From Streptomyces sp. WM6378 (lineage in GTDB: Bacteria > Actinomycetota > Actinomycetes > Streptomycetales > Streptomycetaceae): 64,000 nucleotides of DNA. Position 1 is the stretch's first letter; every line of letters starts with the position of its first letter. The stretch spans positions 62,001 to 126,000 of the forward strand of contig NZ_LGDD01000001.1 in NCBI RefSeq assembly GCF_001279695.1, in the 5' to 3' direction. Below the pieces are notes generated by a model. That model was not told the origin of the DNA. It saw nothing but the letters and a program-made list of their open reading frames with translations, and did not search any database. The position numbers and the translations under genes were made by a program. Of this stretch, positions 23,823 through 32,449 are shown in pieces.

Positions 23823-23904
23823 GGCGCCTGCGGCGGGCTGTGCCCCACCCCGCCCCTTCCCTAAAGCCTCCGGCGGCTGAGATTCCATCGGGTGCGGGTC
23901 CGTC

Positions 23905-23934
23905 GTGGCTGGTCGCGCAGTTCCCCGCGCTCCT
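23905..23934. repeat. Dispersed intergenic repeat, copy 1
   Basis: This 30-base stretch, with core GGTCGCGCAGTTCCCCGCGC, recurs in inverted orientation at 49745-49774 with 27 of 30 positions equal. It belongs to a repeat type I recognise as common between Streptomyces genes. Confidence 0.7.
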
Positions 23935-23949
23935 GTGTGGCACAGGCTC

Positions 23950-25044
23950 CTACAAATACAACCCCGCGTCCGCCTCCGCCCGCTGATCCGGGACCGACGC
24001 CGGGGACGTGCCCCGGCGCAGGGCGTACAGCTCGGCCAGGGTGGTGCCGTCGCGGGCGATGCCCTCCTCGGTGCCCAGCCAGCCGACGGCCTCCGCCCGG
24101 GTCAGCGGGCCGACCTCGATGCGGGCGAGGCAGCGGCCGGGGCGCACCACCGCGGGGTGCAGGCGCTCCAGGTCCTCGTTGGTGGTGACGCCGACCAGGA
24201 CGTTGCGGCCCTGGCCGAGCAGGCCGTCGGTCAGGTTGAGGAGCCTCGAAAGGGCCTGGCCCGCCGTGTGCTTGGCCTCGCCGCGGATCAGCTCGTCGCA
24301 GTCCTCCAGGAGGAGCAGCCGCCAGCGGCCCTTCGCGCTGCCGTCGTCCTCGCCGATCGCGATGTCCATCAGGTAGCCGACGTCGTTGAAGAGCCGCTCC
24401 GGGTCGAGCACACAGTCCACCTGGCACCAGTCGCGCCAGGACCGGGCCAGGGTGCGCAGCGCCGAGGTCTTGCCGGTGCCCGGCGGCCCGTGGAGCAGGA
24501 GCAGCCGGCCCGCGATGTCGTCCGGGGTCACCTTCATCAGGCGGTCCATCGCATCGGCCACCGGCGCCGTGTAGTTGGGCCGCACCTCGTCCCAGGTGCC
24601 GGCCGCGATCTGCCGGGTCGTGCGGTGCGGGCCGCGCCGCGGGGACACGTACCAGAAGCCCATCGTCACGTTCTCGGGCTGCGGCTCCGGCTCGTCCTCG
24701 GCGCCCTCGGTGGCCTGTTTCAGCACCTGCGCGGCGAGCTCCTCGGTGGTCGCGGTCACCGTGACGTCCGCGCCCCGGTTCCAGCGCGAGACGAGCAGCG
24801 TCCAGCCCTCGCCCTCGGCGAGCGTGGCGCTGCGGTCGTCGTCGCGGGCGGCGCGCAGCACCTTCGCCGCGGGCGGCAGCAGGCTGAAGCCCTTCTTGAC
24901 CCGGTCGATGGATGAGCTGTGCGAGAACGGCTGCTCGCCCGTGGCGAAGCGGCCGAGGAAGAGCGCGTCGACGACATCGGAGGGCGAATCGCTGTCGTCC
25001 ACGGTCAGCCGGATCGGCAGCGCGGCTTCTGGGGCAGGGGACAT
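23950..25044 (-). CDS. DUF5925 / AAA+ ATPase
   Basis: 364 residues, start taken at the ATG 25044 (MSPAPEAALPIRLTVDDSDS); an ATG seven codons upstream is possible, and neither has a clear ribosome site. The N-terminal domain (about 1-150; DVVDALFLGRFATGEQP) is the DUF5925 type known next to AAA modules in Streptomyces. The AAA+ part has Walker A LLHGPPGTGKTSALRTLA, Walker B LLLLEDCDELI, sensor 1 GVTTNEDLERL and arginine HPAVVRPGRCLARIE. It resembles CDC48/BCS1-like remodelling ATPases; the substrate is unknown. Confidence 0.8.
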   Translation of the reverse strand: MSPAPEAALPIRLTVDDSDSPSDVVDALFLGRFATGEQPFSHSSSIDRVKKGFSLLPPAAKVLRAARDDDRSATLAEGEGWTLLVSRWNRGADVTVTATTEELAAQVLKQATEGAEDEPEPQPENVTMGFWYVSPRRGPHRTTRQIAAGTWDEVRPNYTAPVADAMDRLMKVTPDDIAGRLLLLHGPPGTGKTSALRTLARSWRDWCQVDCVLDPERLFNDVGYLMDIAIGEDDGSAKGRWRLLLLEDCDELIRGEAKHTAGQALSRLLNLTDGLLGQGRNVLVGVTTNEDLERLHPAVVRPGRCLARIEVGPLTRAEAVGWLGTEEGIARDGTTLAELYALRRGTSPASVPDQRAEADAGLYL

Positions 25045-25171
25045 GCCCCCATGATCCGGCAACACGCCCGCGCGTGCACCTGTTTTGTCCCGTTGATGGT
25101 CGAGGGACGTTCTGTCCCTGTTCCGGTAAAACTGGCCGGAATGGCAACTACCGCCGATACGCTGCCCCGTG

Positions 25172-26560
25172 ATGGAACGTCATCGTGGAGCCACTGTCCG
25201 CAGCCGCAGGCCCGGCAGGGCGTCCCGGCCCAGGACCCCGGCGGTACTGGCCGCCGCACTTCTCGCCGCGCTCGCCCTCGTCCTGGCGGTGAGCGGCTGC
25301 ACGAACAGAAACGCGGGCGAGGCCGGACCCGGCCGGACCGGTGCGAGCAACACCGCCCCCGCGCTCGGCTGGGGCTTCACCCACACCCAGTACAGCGCCG
25401 ACACCGGCGACGACGACGCGGTGGCGCGCACCCGCGACCTGCTCTCGGCGCAAGGTCTGCCGCAGGACCAGGCGATCATGGGCTGGGGCGCGGGCAACCC
25501 CGAGCCGTCGCCGGGCACGTACGACTTCTCGGACCTCGACCGGCGGGTCAAGTACATCCGCTCCACCGGGGCCACCCCCGTCATCACGCTGTGCTGCGCG
25601 CCCGACTGGATGAAGGGCGGGCGGGCCGGGGCGAGCAAGACGGACTGGAGCGTGAAGGCGCTGGAGTCGGCGCCGCTGCCGACCCACTACAAGGACTTCG
25701 CGGCCCTGGCCGCGAAGGTGGCCCAACGCTACCCGGACGTAAGGCACTTCATCGTCTGGAACGAACTCAAGGGCTTCTACGACGACACCGCCCAGCGCTG
25801 GAACTACGAGGGCTACACCCAGCTCTACAACCAGGTCTACGACGCGCTGAAGAAGGTCGACAGGAACAATCTGGTCGGCGGGCCCTATCTGGTCATGGAC
25901 AGCTACGGGCCGCAGGACCAGTCGTACGCGTCCGGCCTGAAGGGCCCCTGGGGCTCGGTCGACCAGCGGGTGCTCGACGCCTTCACGTACTGGAACAAGC
26001 ACAAGAAGGGCGCCGACTTCGTGGTGGTCGACGGCGCCAGCTTCACCCGCACCAACCAGATGCTGCCCAACGCGTTCAGCGCCACCGACAAACTGACCGC
26101 CGTCACCGAGTGGCTGCGCAAGCAGTCCGGTCTGCCCGTGTGGTGGGCCGAGTACTACGTCGAGCCCGACAAGTCCGGCTGGAGCGAGCAGCGGCGCGTC
26201 GCCACCCAGGCCGCCGGCATGATGGCCCTGGCGCGCGGCGGCACCAGCACCGCGTTCTACTGGAGCCCGGAGGAGCAGACCGGCCCGTGCCCCGGCTGCC
26301 TGTGGACGCCGACCCAACAGGACGACGGGGGAAAGGAGTTGCCCATGTACGCGCTGATCGCCAGGTTCGCCAAGGCGTTCCCGCCGGGCACTGACTTCAC
26401 CACCGTGAGCATCGCCGCCGACGACGTGCCGAACGTCCGCGTGCTCGCCAGCGGCAAGGACGTGCTCGTCGTCAACACCCTCGACCGGGCCATCGACGCC
26501 AAGGTAGACGGCAAGTCGTTCCCCATGGCCGCCTACGAAGTGCGCTGGCTGACCCGCTGA
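25172..26560 (+). CDS. GH39/PslG-like glycoside hydrolase lipoprotein
   Basis: 462 residues. The start is ATG 25172 or the GTG one codon before. The signal peptide ends in a lipobox (LAVSGC), so the enzyme should be membrane-tethered outside. A TIM-barrel follows: LGWGFTHTQYSADTGDDDAV, IVWNELKGFYD with the probable acid/base Glu after Asn, and VWWAEYYVEPD with the probable nucleophile Glu, as in clan GH-A and GH39. It lies tail to tail with, and overlaps by 28 bases, the flippase gene of a polysaccharide cluster. A role in trimming or releasing that polymer, as PslG does in Pseudomonas, is inferred from context. Confidence 0.75.
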   Translation: MERHRGATVRSRRPGRASRPRTPAVLAAALLAALALVLAVSGCTNRNAGEAGPGRTGASNTAPALGWGFTHTQYSADTGDDDAVARTRDLLSAQGLPQDQAIMGWGAGNPEPSPGTYDFSDLDRRVKYIRSTGATPVITLCCAPDWMKGGRAGASKTDWSVKALESAPLPTHYKDFAALAAKVAQRYPDVRHFIVWNELKGFYDDTAQRWNYEGYTQLYNQVYDALKKVDRNNLVGGPYLVMDSYGPQDQSYASGLKGPWGSVDQRVLDAFTYWNKHKKGADFVVVDGASFTRTNQMLPNAFSATDKLTAVTEWLRKQSGLPVWWAEYYVEPDKSGWSEQRRVATQAAGMMALARGGTSTAFYWSPEEQTGPCPGCLWTPTQQDDGGKELPMYALIARFAKAFPPGTDFTTVSIAADDVPNVRVLASGKDVLVVNTLDRAIDAKVDGKSFPMAAYEVRWLTR

Positions 26561-27855
26561 GGAGGATCGGCCCGCAGCACCCCGAACAGCCTGACCGCCG
26601 CGATCGTCGCGATCACCGAAAGGCTCGCGACCTCCGCGATGCCGACGCCCGTCAGGCCCAGTGGCGGCAGCAGGGTCAGCGTGGACCCGAGCACCAGAAC
26701 GCACAACGCGCCCTGGAGGTAGGCGAGTCCGGCCGTACGGCTCTGTGCGCGCAGCACCGCGAAGTACAGCTCGATCACCACCCGCAGCAGTGCCCCGACC
26801 ACCAGCCAGCGCAGCAGCGCCGTGGCGTGACGGGCGTATCCCTCGCCGAACACGTGCAGGATGTGCGGCGCGAAGGCGAAGAGGAACGCGCAGATCGGCA
26901 CCACGATCTTGATCATGCGGAGCAGCGCGGCCCGCGCGTTGCGGCCGAGCCGCTCGGGGTCGTGCGCGCCCTCGACGGTCAGTGAGGCGCCCATGTTGAT
27001 GGCGAGGAGTTCGACGGTGCCGCCGATGGTCGCGGTGATGTAGAAGTACGCGTTGTCGGCCGAGCTGATCTGCGAGGCGACGATCACCGGCACGAGGTAG
27101 ACCACGGCAAGCGCGAACAGCGAGCCCGTGTAGTCGCCGGCCAGGAAGCGGCCCAGCTCCCGGTAGCTCGGCGGCCGGGCGGTCCGCACGGTGAGCTCCA
27201 CGTGGCGGGGGACCAGGCGCCGGAACACCAGCCAGCCCAGCGGCACCACGGACACCGCGATCGCCGCGACCCACGACACGAACACCCCGCTGGTCGGCAG
27301 CGAGGCCGCGATCGCCACCAGGAGCAGCAGCTTGACCGCCGAGAACGCGGTGTTGCCGACCGGCACCCAGAACGCGCTGCGCAGCCCGGTAAGCACCCCG
27401 TCCTGCAGCGTGAGGATCGACCAGGCGATCACCGCCGCGATGAAGCCGAGCCCCTTGAACGGGCCGTGCAGGAACCGGTACGAGGGTCCCCAGAAGTCCA
27501 GCGTCTCCATGAAGACGAGCGCGGCCAGGCCGACGACGCACGCGCTCAGCGCGTAGGTGCGCAGGACGAGGCGGCCGGTGGCGGCGCCCGACACGGGGAT
27601 GAACCGGGACATCGCCCCGGTCAAAGTCAACGCGGTGATCCCGGCGAGGAACTTCATCGCGGCGATCGCCGCCGAGCCCTGTCCGACCGCGTCGTCCGTG
27701 TAGTACCGCGCGGCGAGCAGCCAGAAGCCGAGCCCGAGCACCGCGCTGATGCCCGTGTTCAGCATCAGGGCGTAGGCGTTGCGGAAGAGGGGGGTGCCCC
27801 GGCGCTTGTCGGGGGTCGGAGTGCCGAGGTCCTGGGCGGTGCTCACGTCAGCCAC
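26533..27855 (-). CDS. MOP superfamily polysaccharide flippase
   Basis: 440 residues with about twelve to fourteen membrane helices. The N-terminus (RRGTPLFRNAYALMLNTGIS, AVLGLGFWLLAARYY) is typical of Wzx-like polysaccharide exporters of the MOP superfamily, as are GSAAIAAMKFLAGITALTLT and the later SADNAYFYITATIGGTVELL. It would flip lipid-linked repeat units to the outer face. It is the last gene on the minus strand after the deacetylase and glycosyltransferases, 72 bases downstream of the deacetylase. Confidence 0.82.
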   Translation of the reverse strand: MADVSTAQDLGTPTPDKRRGTPLFRNAYALMLNTGISAVLGLGFWLLAARYYTDDAVGQGSAAIAAMKFLAGITALTLTGAMSRFIPVSGAATGRLVLRTYALSACVVGLAALVFMETLDFWGPSYRFLHGPFKGLGFIAAVIAWSILTLQDGVLTGLRSAFWVPVGNTAFSAVKLLLLVAIAASLPTSGVFVSWVAAIAVSVVPLGWLVFRRLVPRHVELTVRTARPPSYRELGRFLAGDYTGSLFALAVVYLVPVIVASQISSADNAYFYITATIGGTVELLAINMGASLTVEGAHDPERLGRNARAALLRMIKIVVPICAFLFAFAPHILHVFGEGYARHATALLRWLVVGALLRVVIELYFAVLRAQSRTAGLAYLQGALCVLVLGSTLTLLPPLGLTGVGIAEVASLSVIATIAAVRLFGVLRADPPQRVSQRTS

Positions 27856-27927
27856 GGGTACCGCTCACCTTCTGGTTCTGATGGTTCGTCAGATCCTGCG
27901 TCCGGGTGGGATCCGGACACGGCTCTC

Positions 27928-28731
27928 TCAGCCGCCGCCGAGCCTGCGCCCGGCGCGCCGGGCCCCGCGGACCATGGCGTAGCCCTTCGTCAGGACGCGG
28001 TCACGTGCGAAGTTGCGCGCGATGTCGCGGCCGGTGCCCAGGACGAGCCGCTCGAACTCGTCGAGACCGGTGGTGCGCCGTACCGTCACCCGCTCCAGGG
28101 CGTACGGCCCCTGGCGCCGCTCGGCGAGCGCGTTGCCCACGGCGAGCGCCTGGGCGAAGCCCGCGGAGCGCACCGTGCGCCGCACCCGCCGGCTGGAGTG
28201 GCCGTACGGATAGGCGAACGAGACGGGGCGCCGGCCGAGCTCGTCGGTGAGGATCTCCTTGCAGCGCAGTGTCTCGAACCAGAGCCGTTCATCGGTGAGT
28301 TGGTCCATCTGCGGGTGGCTGTGGCTGTGCCCGCCGATCTCGCAGCCGCCCGAGCCGAGCTCGCGCACCTGGTCCCAGTCCAGCATCGTGTCCAGGGCGT
28401 TGCCGTCGTCGTGGGCGCCGCGCAGCCAGCCCGTGGAGACGAAGAGCGTGGACGCGAAGCCGTACTTGGTGAGGACGGGCAGGGCGTGGCGGTGCACGCC
28501 CTCGTAGCCGTCGTCGAAAGTGATCAGGACGGGACGGCGTGGAAGCGCTCCCGCCGTGCGCCAGGCATGCGCCAGCTGGGCCGTGGTGACCGGAGTGCAC
28601 CCCAGCTCGGCGAGCAGCTCCATCTGGTCGGCGAAGGCGTCCGGCGAGACGGAGAGACCGAAGGCGGCCTTGGCGGGACTGTGCGCCACCGAGTGGTACA
28701 TGAGGATGGGCACGGGGCCGCTCGACGTCAT
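27928..28731 (-). CDS. Polysaccharide deacetylase (CE4, NodB domain)
   Basis: 267 residues. Metal-binding motifs of CE4 enzymes are present: PVLITFDDGYEGVHRHALPV with the Asp-Asp pair, and GGHSHSHPQMDQL with the HSHSHP histidines; VSFAYPYGHSSRRVRRTVRS is the third motif. No signal peptide is evident, so it may act on a lipid-linked intermediate in the cytoplasm or be poorly predicted by eye. Its start overlaps the stop of the upstream glycosyltransferase gene by four bases (ATGA), which ties it to polymer assembly. Confidence 0.88.
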   Translation of the reverse strand: MTSSGPVPILMYHSVAHSPAKAAFGLSVSPDAFADQMELLAELGCTPVTTAQLAHAWRTAGALPRRPVLITFDDGYEGVHRHALPVLTKYGFASTLFVSTGWLRGAHDDGNALDTMLDWDQVRELGSGGCEIGGHSHSHPQMDQLTDERLWFETLRCKEILTDELGRRPVSFAYPYGHSSRRVRRTVRSAGFAQALAVGNALAERRQGPYALERVTVRRTTGLDEFERLVLGTGRDIARNFARDRVLTKGYAMVRGARRAGRRLGGG

Positions 28732-29753
28732 GCCGCTTCGCCCTCCTCGTCCGTCTCCGTGGCCGGTACGCGTTCGATGGGGGCCACGGTGAAGGTCACC
28801 CCACCCCTCAACGCCCGTACGGTGCCGAGGAGATAGCCGCCGGTGGCCACCGCGACGCCGGTCACGATCGCGCCCGCGCGGCCCGCGCCGCCGGCCCGGC
28901 CGAGCACCGCGTCCCGCACGCCGCGCACCACACCGGCCGGCAGGACCCGGGTCGTGTAGCGCCGCTCGGACTCAAGTCCCTTGCCGGAGCCGACACTTCG
29001 GGCCACCAGCGCCTTGGAGAGGCCTTCCGCGTACGCCCTCGTACGGAAGTAGCCGAAGCGCTCGCGCGCCGCGGGCACCCGGTGGTGGATCACCGAGCGG
29101 TCGTCGATGAGCAGCACGGCGTCGGGCAGCGCCTTGCTGAGCCGGATGCACAGCTCGGTCTCCTCGCAGCCCAGCGGCCGCTTGTCGCCGTCGCGGCCGA
29201 TGCCGGTCGCGAAGCCGCCCGCCGCGTCGAAGGCCGACGTACGGAAGGAGGCGTTGCCGCCCAGGACGTTGCGGACCTCGACGCGGCCCGGCGGCAGCCC
29301 CCGGTAGGTGCAGCCGACGATCCAGTCGAACTCCTCGGGGAACCAGGCGGGCCTGCGCCCCGAGGCCCAGGCGGGCACGGTGCGGCCGCCGACCGCCATC
29401 ACGCGCGGGTCGTCGTACCCCTCGGCGAAGTGCCGCAGCCAGTCGCGCTCGGCCACCGCGTCGTCGTCGAGGAAGGCCACGAACTCGCCCCGGGCGAGGG
29501 AGATCGCCGTGTTGCGGCCGGCCGAGAGGCCGCGGGGGCCCGCGTTGGCGAGCACCCGTACCTCCCCGGACGCCGCGTACTCCTTGAACTCCTTGGTGAG
29601 CCGGTCCAGGAGCCGCTCGTTGTGGTCCACCACGAGCAGCGTCTCCAGGGCCGGCAGCGACTGCGTGCGCACCGAGGAGACCGCCGCCAGGATGTCCTCC
29701 CAGCGGTCCTCGGTGTACACGCAGATCACCACGGAGAAGTGACGCTCCGTCAA
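28728..29753 (-). CDS. GT2 family glycosyltransferase
   Basis: 341 residues from a TTG at 29753 overlapping the upstream stop as TTGA, with GGGGAGAGG upstream. The GT-A fold is clear: HFSVVICVYTEDRWEDILAA, NAGPRGLSAGRNTAISLARG, FVAFLDDDAVAERDWL (DDD, the DxD-like metal site) and LGCEETELCIRLSKA. A C-terminal hydrophobic patch (AIVTGVAVATGGYLLGTVRA) suggests membrane association. It is the middle gene of the coupled set glycosyltransferase, glycosyltransferase, deacetylase. Confidence 0.85.
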   Translation of the reverse strand: MTERHFSVVICVYTEDRWEDILAAVSSVRTQSLPALETLLVVDHNERLLDRLTKEFKEYAASGEVRVLANAGPRGLSAGRNTAISLARGEFVAFLDDDAVAERDWLRHFAEGYDDPRVMAVGGRTVPAWASGRRPAWFPEEFDWIVGCTYRGLPPGRVEVRNVLGGNASFRTSAFDAAGGFATGIGRDGDKRPLGCEETELCIRLSKALPDAVLLIDDRSVIHHRVPAARERFGYFRTRAYAEGLSKALVARSVGSGKGLESERRYTTRVLPAGVVRGVRDAVLGRAGGAGRAGAIVTGVAVATGGYLLGTVRALRGGVTFTVAPIERVPATETDEEGEAA

Positions 29754-30613
29754 GACACCTCTCCCCGCCGTGTGTTCAGGAAGACGGCCTGCGTGCGCCG
29801 GTGGGCCCGGGGCACCGCCTTCTCCCGGAGTATCACCTTCAGGACGCGGATGCCGTCGCGCACCGCGCTGAGGTTGGAGACGCCGTGGATCCGGTTGTAC
29901 TCGTAGCTGGGGACCTCCTGAACGCGCAGGCCCGCCTTGACGATCCGGATGTTGATCAGGGTCTCGATCTCGAACCCGGAGCAGTCGAGCACGATCTTGT
30001 CCAGGCAGTGCTTCCAGAAGGCGTTGTAGCCGTAGCAGAGATCGGTGTACCGGGCGCCGAACTTGCGGTTCACGATGCCGCACAGGACGGCGTTTCCGAG
30101 CTTGCGGATCGGCGTCATGTCGTCGGTGCCGCCGCCGTTGGCGAAGCGGGACCCCTTGGCGAAGTCGGCGCCGCCGACCAGCGCGGAGACGTAGCTGACG
30201 ATCTCCTCGCCGTCCGCCGAGCCGTCCGCGTCGACCATGACGATGATGTCGCCGGTGCAGGCCGCGAACCCACTGATCAGGGCGTCGCCCTTGCCCTTGC
30301 CTACCTGCTTGACGACCTTGACGTCGGGCCACAGTTCGCGGGCGACCTGCACCGTGTTGTCGGTGGAATTTCCGTCTACCAGGACGACTTCGTGGATCCA
30401 GTCCGGAAGTGTCTTGAACACGTGCGGAAGATTTTCCGCCTCATTCATGGCCGGGATCACGACGCTCACGGGCGGCGCAATGGCGAGATTCGCCGAGACC
30501 GGTCGATACGCGGCGGATATTCGACTGGTGGTCACGGAATCCGAGTGACTGTTCGGCGATTCCGCAATTAATTGATCTTGGCCCGGGACGGCCGGGCGCA
30601 CGGAAGGAGTCAT
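29750..30613 (-). CDS. GT2 glycosyltransferase, dolichyl-phosphate mannose synthase-like
   Basis: 287 residues from the ATG at 30613. After about 45 residues of unclear character the fold opens with VSVVIPAMNEAENLPHVFKT, then EVVLVDGNSTDNTVQVAREL, VGKGKGDALISGFAACTGDI and VMVDADGSADGEE (DAD metal site), and FGARYTDLCYGYNAFW. This is the DPM1/UgtP-like subgroup that charges a polyprenyl phosphate or acts early in glycan assembly. It starts the coupled minus-strand cluster. Likely cytoplasmic-face membrane enzyme. Confidence 0.85.
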   Translation of the reverse strand: MTPSVRPAVPGQDQLIAESPNSHSDSVTTSRISAAYRPVSANLAIAPPVSVVIPAMNEAENLPHVFKTLPDWIHEVVLVDGNSTDNTVQVARELWPDVKVVKQVGKGKGDALISGFAACTGDIIVMVDADGSADGEEIVSYVSALVGGADFAKGSRFANGGGTDDMTPIRKLGNAVLCGIVNRKFGARYTDLCYGYNAFWKHCLDKIVLDCSGFEIETLINIRIVKAGLRVQEVPSYEYNRIHGVSNLSAVRDGIRVLKVILREKAVPRAHRRTQAVFLNTRRGEVS

Positions 30614-30943
30614 GATGAGTCTCTGTCCCTCTCGTCCGGTGGACCGCCCGCCCCCGGGCGGTCCGGATGAGTTTCCGGTTACGAAAGGGGGGTTCTCACC
30701 CCGGTCATGACGGCATGGCACACCGCTCTGATTGGGTGAGCTGGCTTTGCTGGCCGCGCGGCCCGTGTTCCGGCCCACGCAAGGCGAAGACCGAGCACGG
30801 CACCCCCCCCACCGCGCCCCGCCCCGGTATCCATCGCGACGCTTGAGCCCTCCCCTAGTGCCGCTTTGCATGATGGACCGTTGCGGGTGGATGTAAGACG
30901 GTATTGATGATTGGGACTGTATGGCAAGGCCTCAGTCGAGGCC
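30614..30943. other. Intergenic region before the polysaccharide genes, no gene seen
   Basis: The 330 bases lie between the small membrane-protein gene and the first glycosyltransferase, both on the minus strand. No convincing coding frame, hairpin or known operator was found. The base composition is less GC-rich near 30840-30960, as expected for a promoter of the downstream cluster, but I cannot place boxes. Confidence 0.4.
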
Positions 30944-31360
30944 TCACGTTTCTGTGTTTTTGACCGGACTTTCACGGTCACATCCGGAGCGATTCACCCC
31001 CGTCCCAAGCAGGAAGAGGAGAAGGCTGATCACGCCCACGGCTGTGATGCCGTTGCGAGTCGACCAAAGGTGCAGACCTGCCATGCTTTCGGCGGTCAGC
31101 ACATCGATGAGTACTGCTCCTGATAAAGACGCCACGATGCGGGCGAGCGGTTCCAGTCGGCGCAGTGCGAATACGGCCGCTTCCGCGGGTGCGGCCACCA
31201 GGTAGAAGAGCGCGAGCGGAGCGCGCAGCGGAGAGTCCAGGCCGGCGAAGGCTAGGGCGGCGCCCACGGCCGAGACGGCGAGCGCGGCTCCCGCGAGCAC
31301 GGGCAGCAGGTCGGCGGCGACGGGCGCGCCAACTGCCGATCTGTCACTGATGGTCTGCAT
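30944..31360 (-). CDS. Small integral membrane protein
   Basis: 138 residues from the ATG at 31360 (GGGGGGAAC upstream). Four hydrophobic stretches can be read: LLPVLAGAALAVSAVGAALA, RAPLALFYLVAAPAEAAVFA, IVASLSGAVLIDVLTA and ITAVGVISLLLFLLG. The C-terminus is short and polar. I do not recognise the family; similar small proteins are found by glycosyltransferase clusters in actinobacteria. The position upstream of and codirectional with the polysaccharide genes suggests a connection. Confidence 0.65.
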   Translation of the reverse strand: MQTISDRSAVGAPVAADLLPVLAGAALAVSAVGAALAFAGLDSPLRAPLALFYLVAAPAEAAVFALRRLEPLARIVASLSGAVLIDVLTAESMAGLHLWSTRNGITAVGVISLLLFLLGTGVNRSGCDRESPVKNTET

Positions 31361-31630
31361 TGGCGACGGTTCCCCCCGATGCGCCGGATGCGAGGCTTCA
31401 ATGTGACGCAGTCCGGACAGTCCCGTCAAGACGCCGATTCGTTTGCGGTGAACGGAGATTGACGGTCCGTCAGTGGAGTGTGGTGCTCCGGTGAAGGATT
31501 ACTCGCGAGTTGCTGACGGATCACCAGATACATGCAGATGTCCCTCGGTTGTTCTTGGCATGGACACTTCCCGCGACCTGTGGGGGCTGGTACCACTGCC
31601 GTGGCGGAAAACCCGCTACAAGGAGGTTCC

Positions 31631-32440
31631 ATGAAACTGTCCCGAATCGCGGCATATGCATGGGCGCTCGTGCTGGCTGTCGCGCTTTCCCTCACCGGGG
31701 CCGGCGTGGCAACGGCGGCAACCCAGGCGGCCGGATCCCACTACGTGGCCCTCGGCGACTCGTACTCCTCCGGCCTTGCGGCCGGGAGCTACGACAGTTC
31801 GAGCGGCAGCTGCAAGCGCTCCACGAAGGCCTACCCGGCCCTGTGGGCGGCGGCGCATTCCCCCGCCTCGTTCGACTTCACCGCGTGCTCCGGCGCTCGT
31901 ACGGGTGATGTGACGTCGAGCCAGCTCGGCCCGCTCAGCTCCACCACCGACCTTGTCTCGATCACCATCGGAGGCAATGACGCCGGCTTCGCCGACGTCA
32001 TGACCAACTGCGTCCTGTACTCGGAGTCCACCTGTCTCAGCAAGGTGGCATCGGCCCGCGCCTACGTCGACTCGACGCTGCCCGGCCTGCTCGACTCGGT
32101 GTACTCGGCGATCAGATCCAAGGCTCCCAACGCCCATGTCGTCGTCATCGGCTACCCGCACTTCTACAAGATCGGCGGCAACTGCGTCGCGGGCCTCAGT
32201 GAGAACTCCCGCTCCGCGATCAACGGCGCCGCGGACGAGCTCAACTCGGTGACCGCCAAGCGCGCCGCCGACCACGGCTTCAGCTTCGCTGACGTCGTGC
32301 CGGCCTTCACCGGACACGAGATCTGCTCCAGCAGCCCGTGGCTGAACAGCGTCGTCTGGACCAACATCAGCGAGTCCTACCACCCCACCGCCGCCGGCCA
32401 GTCGGGCGGCTACCTGCCGACCTTCACCAACGCGGCCTGA
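31631..32440 (+). CDS. Secreted SGNH/GDSL esterase
   Basis: 269 residues, ATG 31631 with a perfect AAGGAGG. The signal peptide ends about ATAAT. SGNH blocks are in order: HYVALGDSYSSGLAAG (Ser of GDSY), the Gly block in the TACSGARTGDV region, ITIGGNDAGFADV (Asn of GGND), and SESYHPTAAGQ with the catalytic Asp position as Ser-Tyr and the His. Six Cys could form three disulfides, as in the Streptomyces rimosus and S. coelicolor extracellular lipases of this family. The 110-base leader is conserved-looking (see findings). Confidence 0.9.
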   Translation: MKLSRIAAYAWALVLAVALSLTGAGVATAATQAAGSHYVALGDSYSSGLAAGSYDSSSGSCKRSTKAYPALWAAAHSPASFDFTACSGARTGDVTSSQLGPLSSTTDLVSITIGGNDAGFADVMTNCVLYSESTCLSKVASARAYVDSTLPGLLDSVYSAIRSKAPNAHVVVIGYPHFYKIGGNCVAGLSENSRSAINGAADELNSVTAKRAADHGFSFADVVPAFTGHEICSSSPWLNSVVWTNISESYHPTAAGQSGGYLPTFTNAA

Positions 32441-32449
32441 TCTTTTCGC

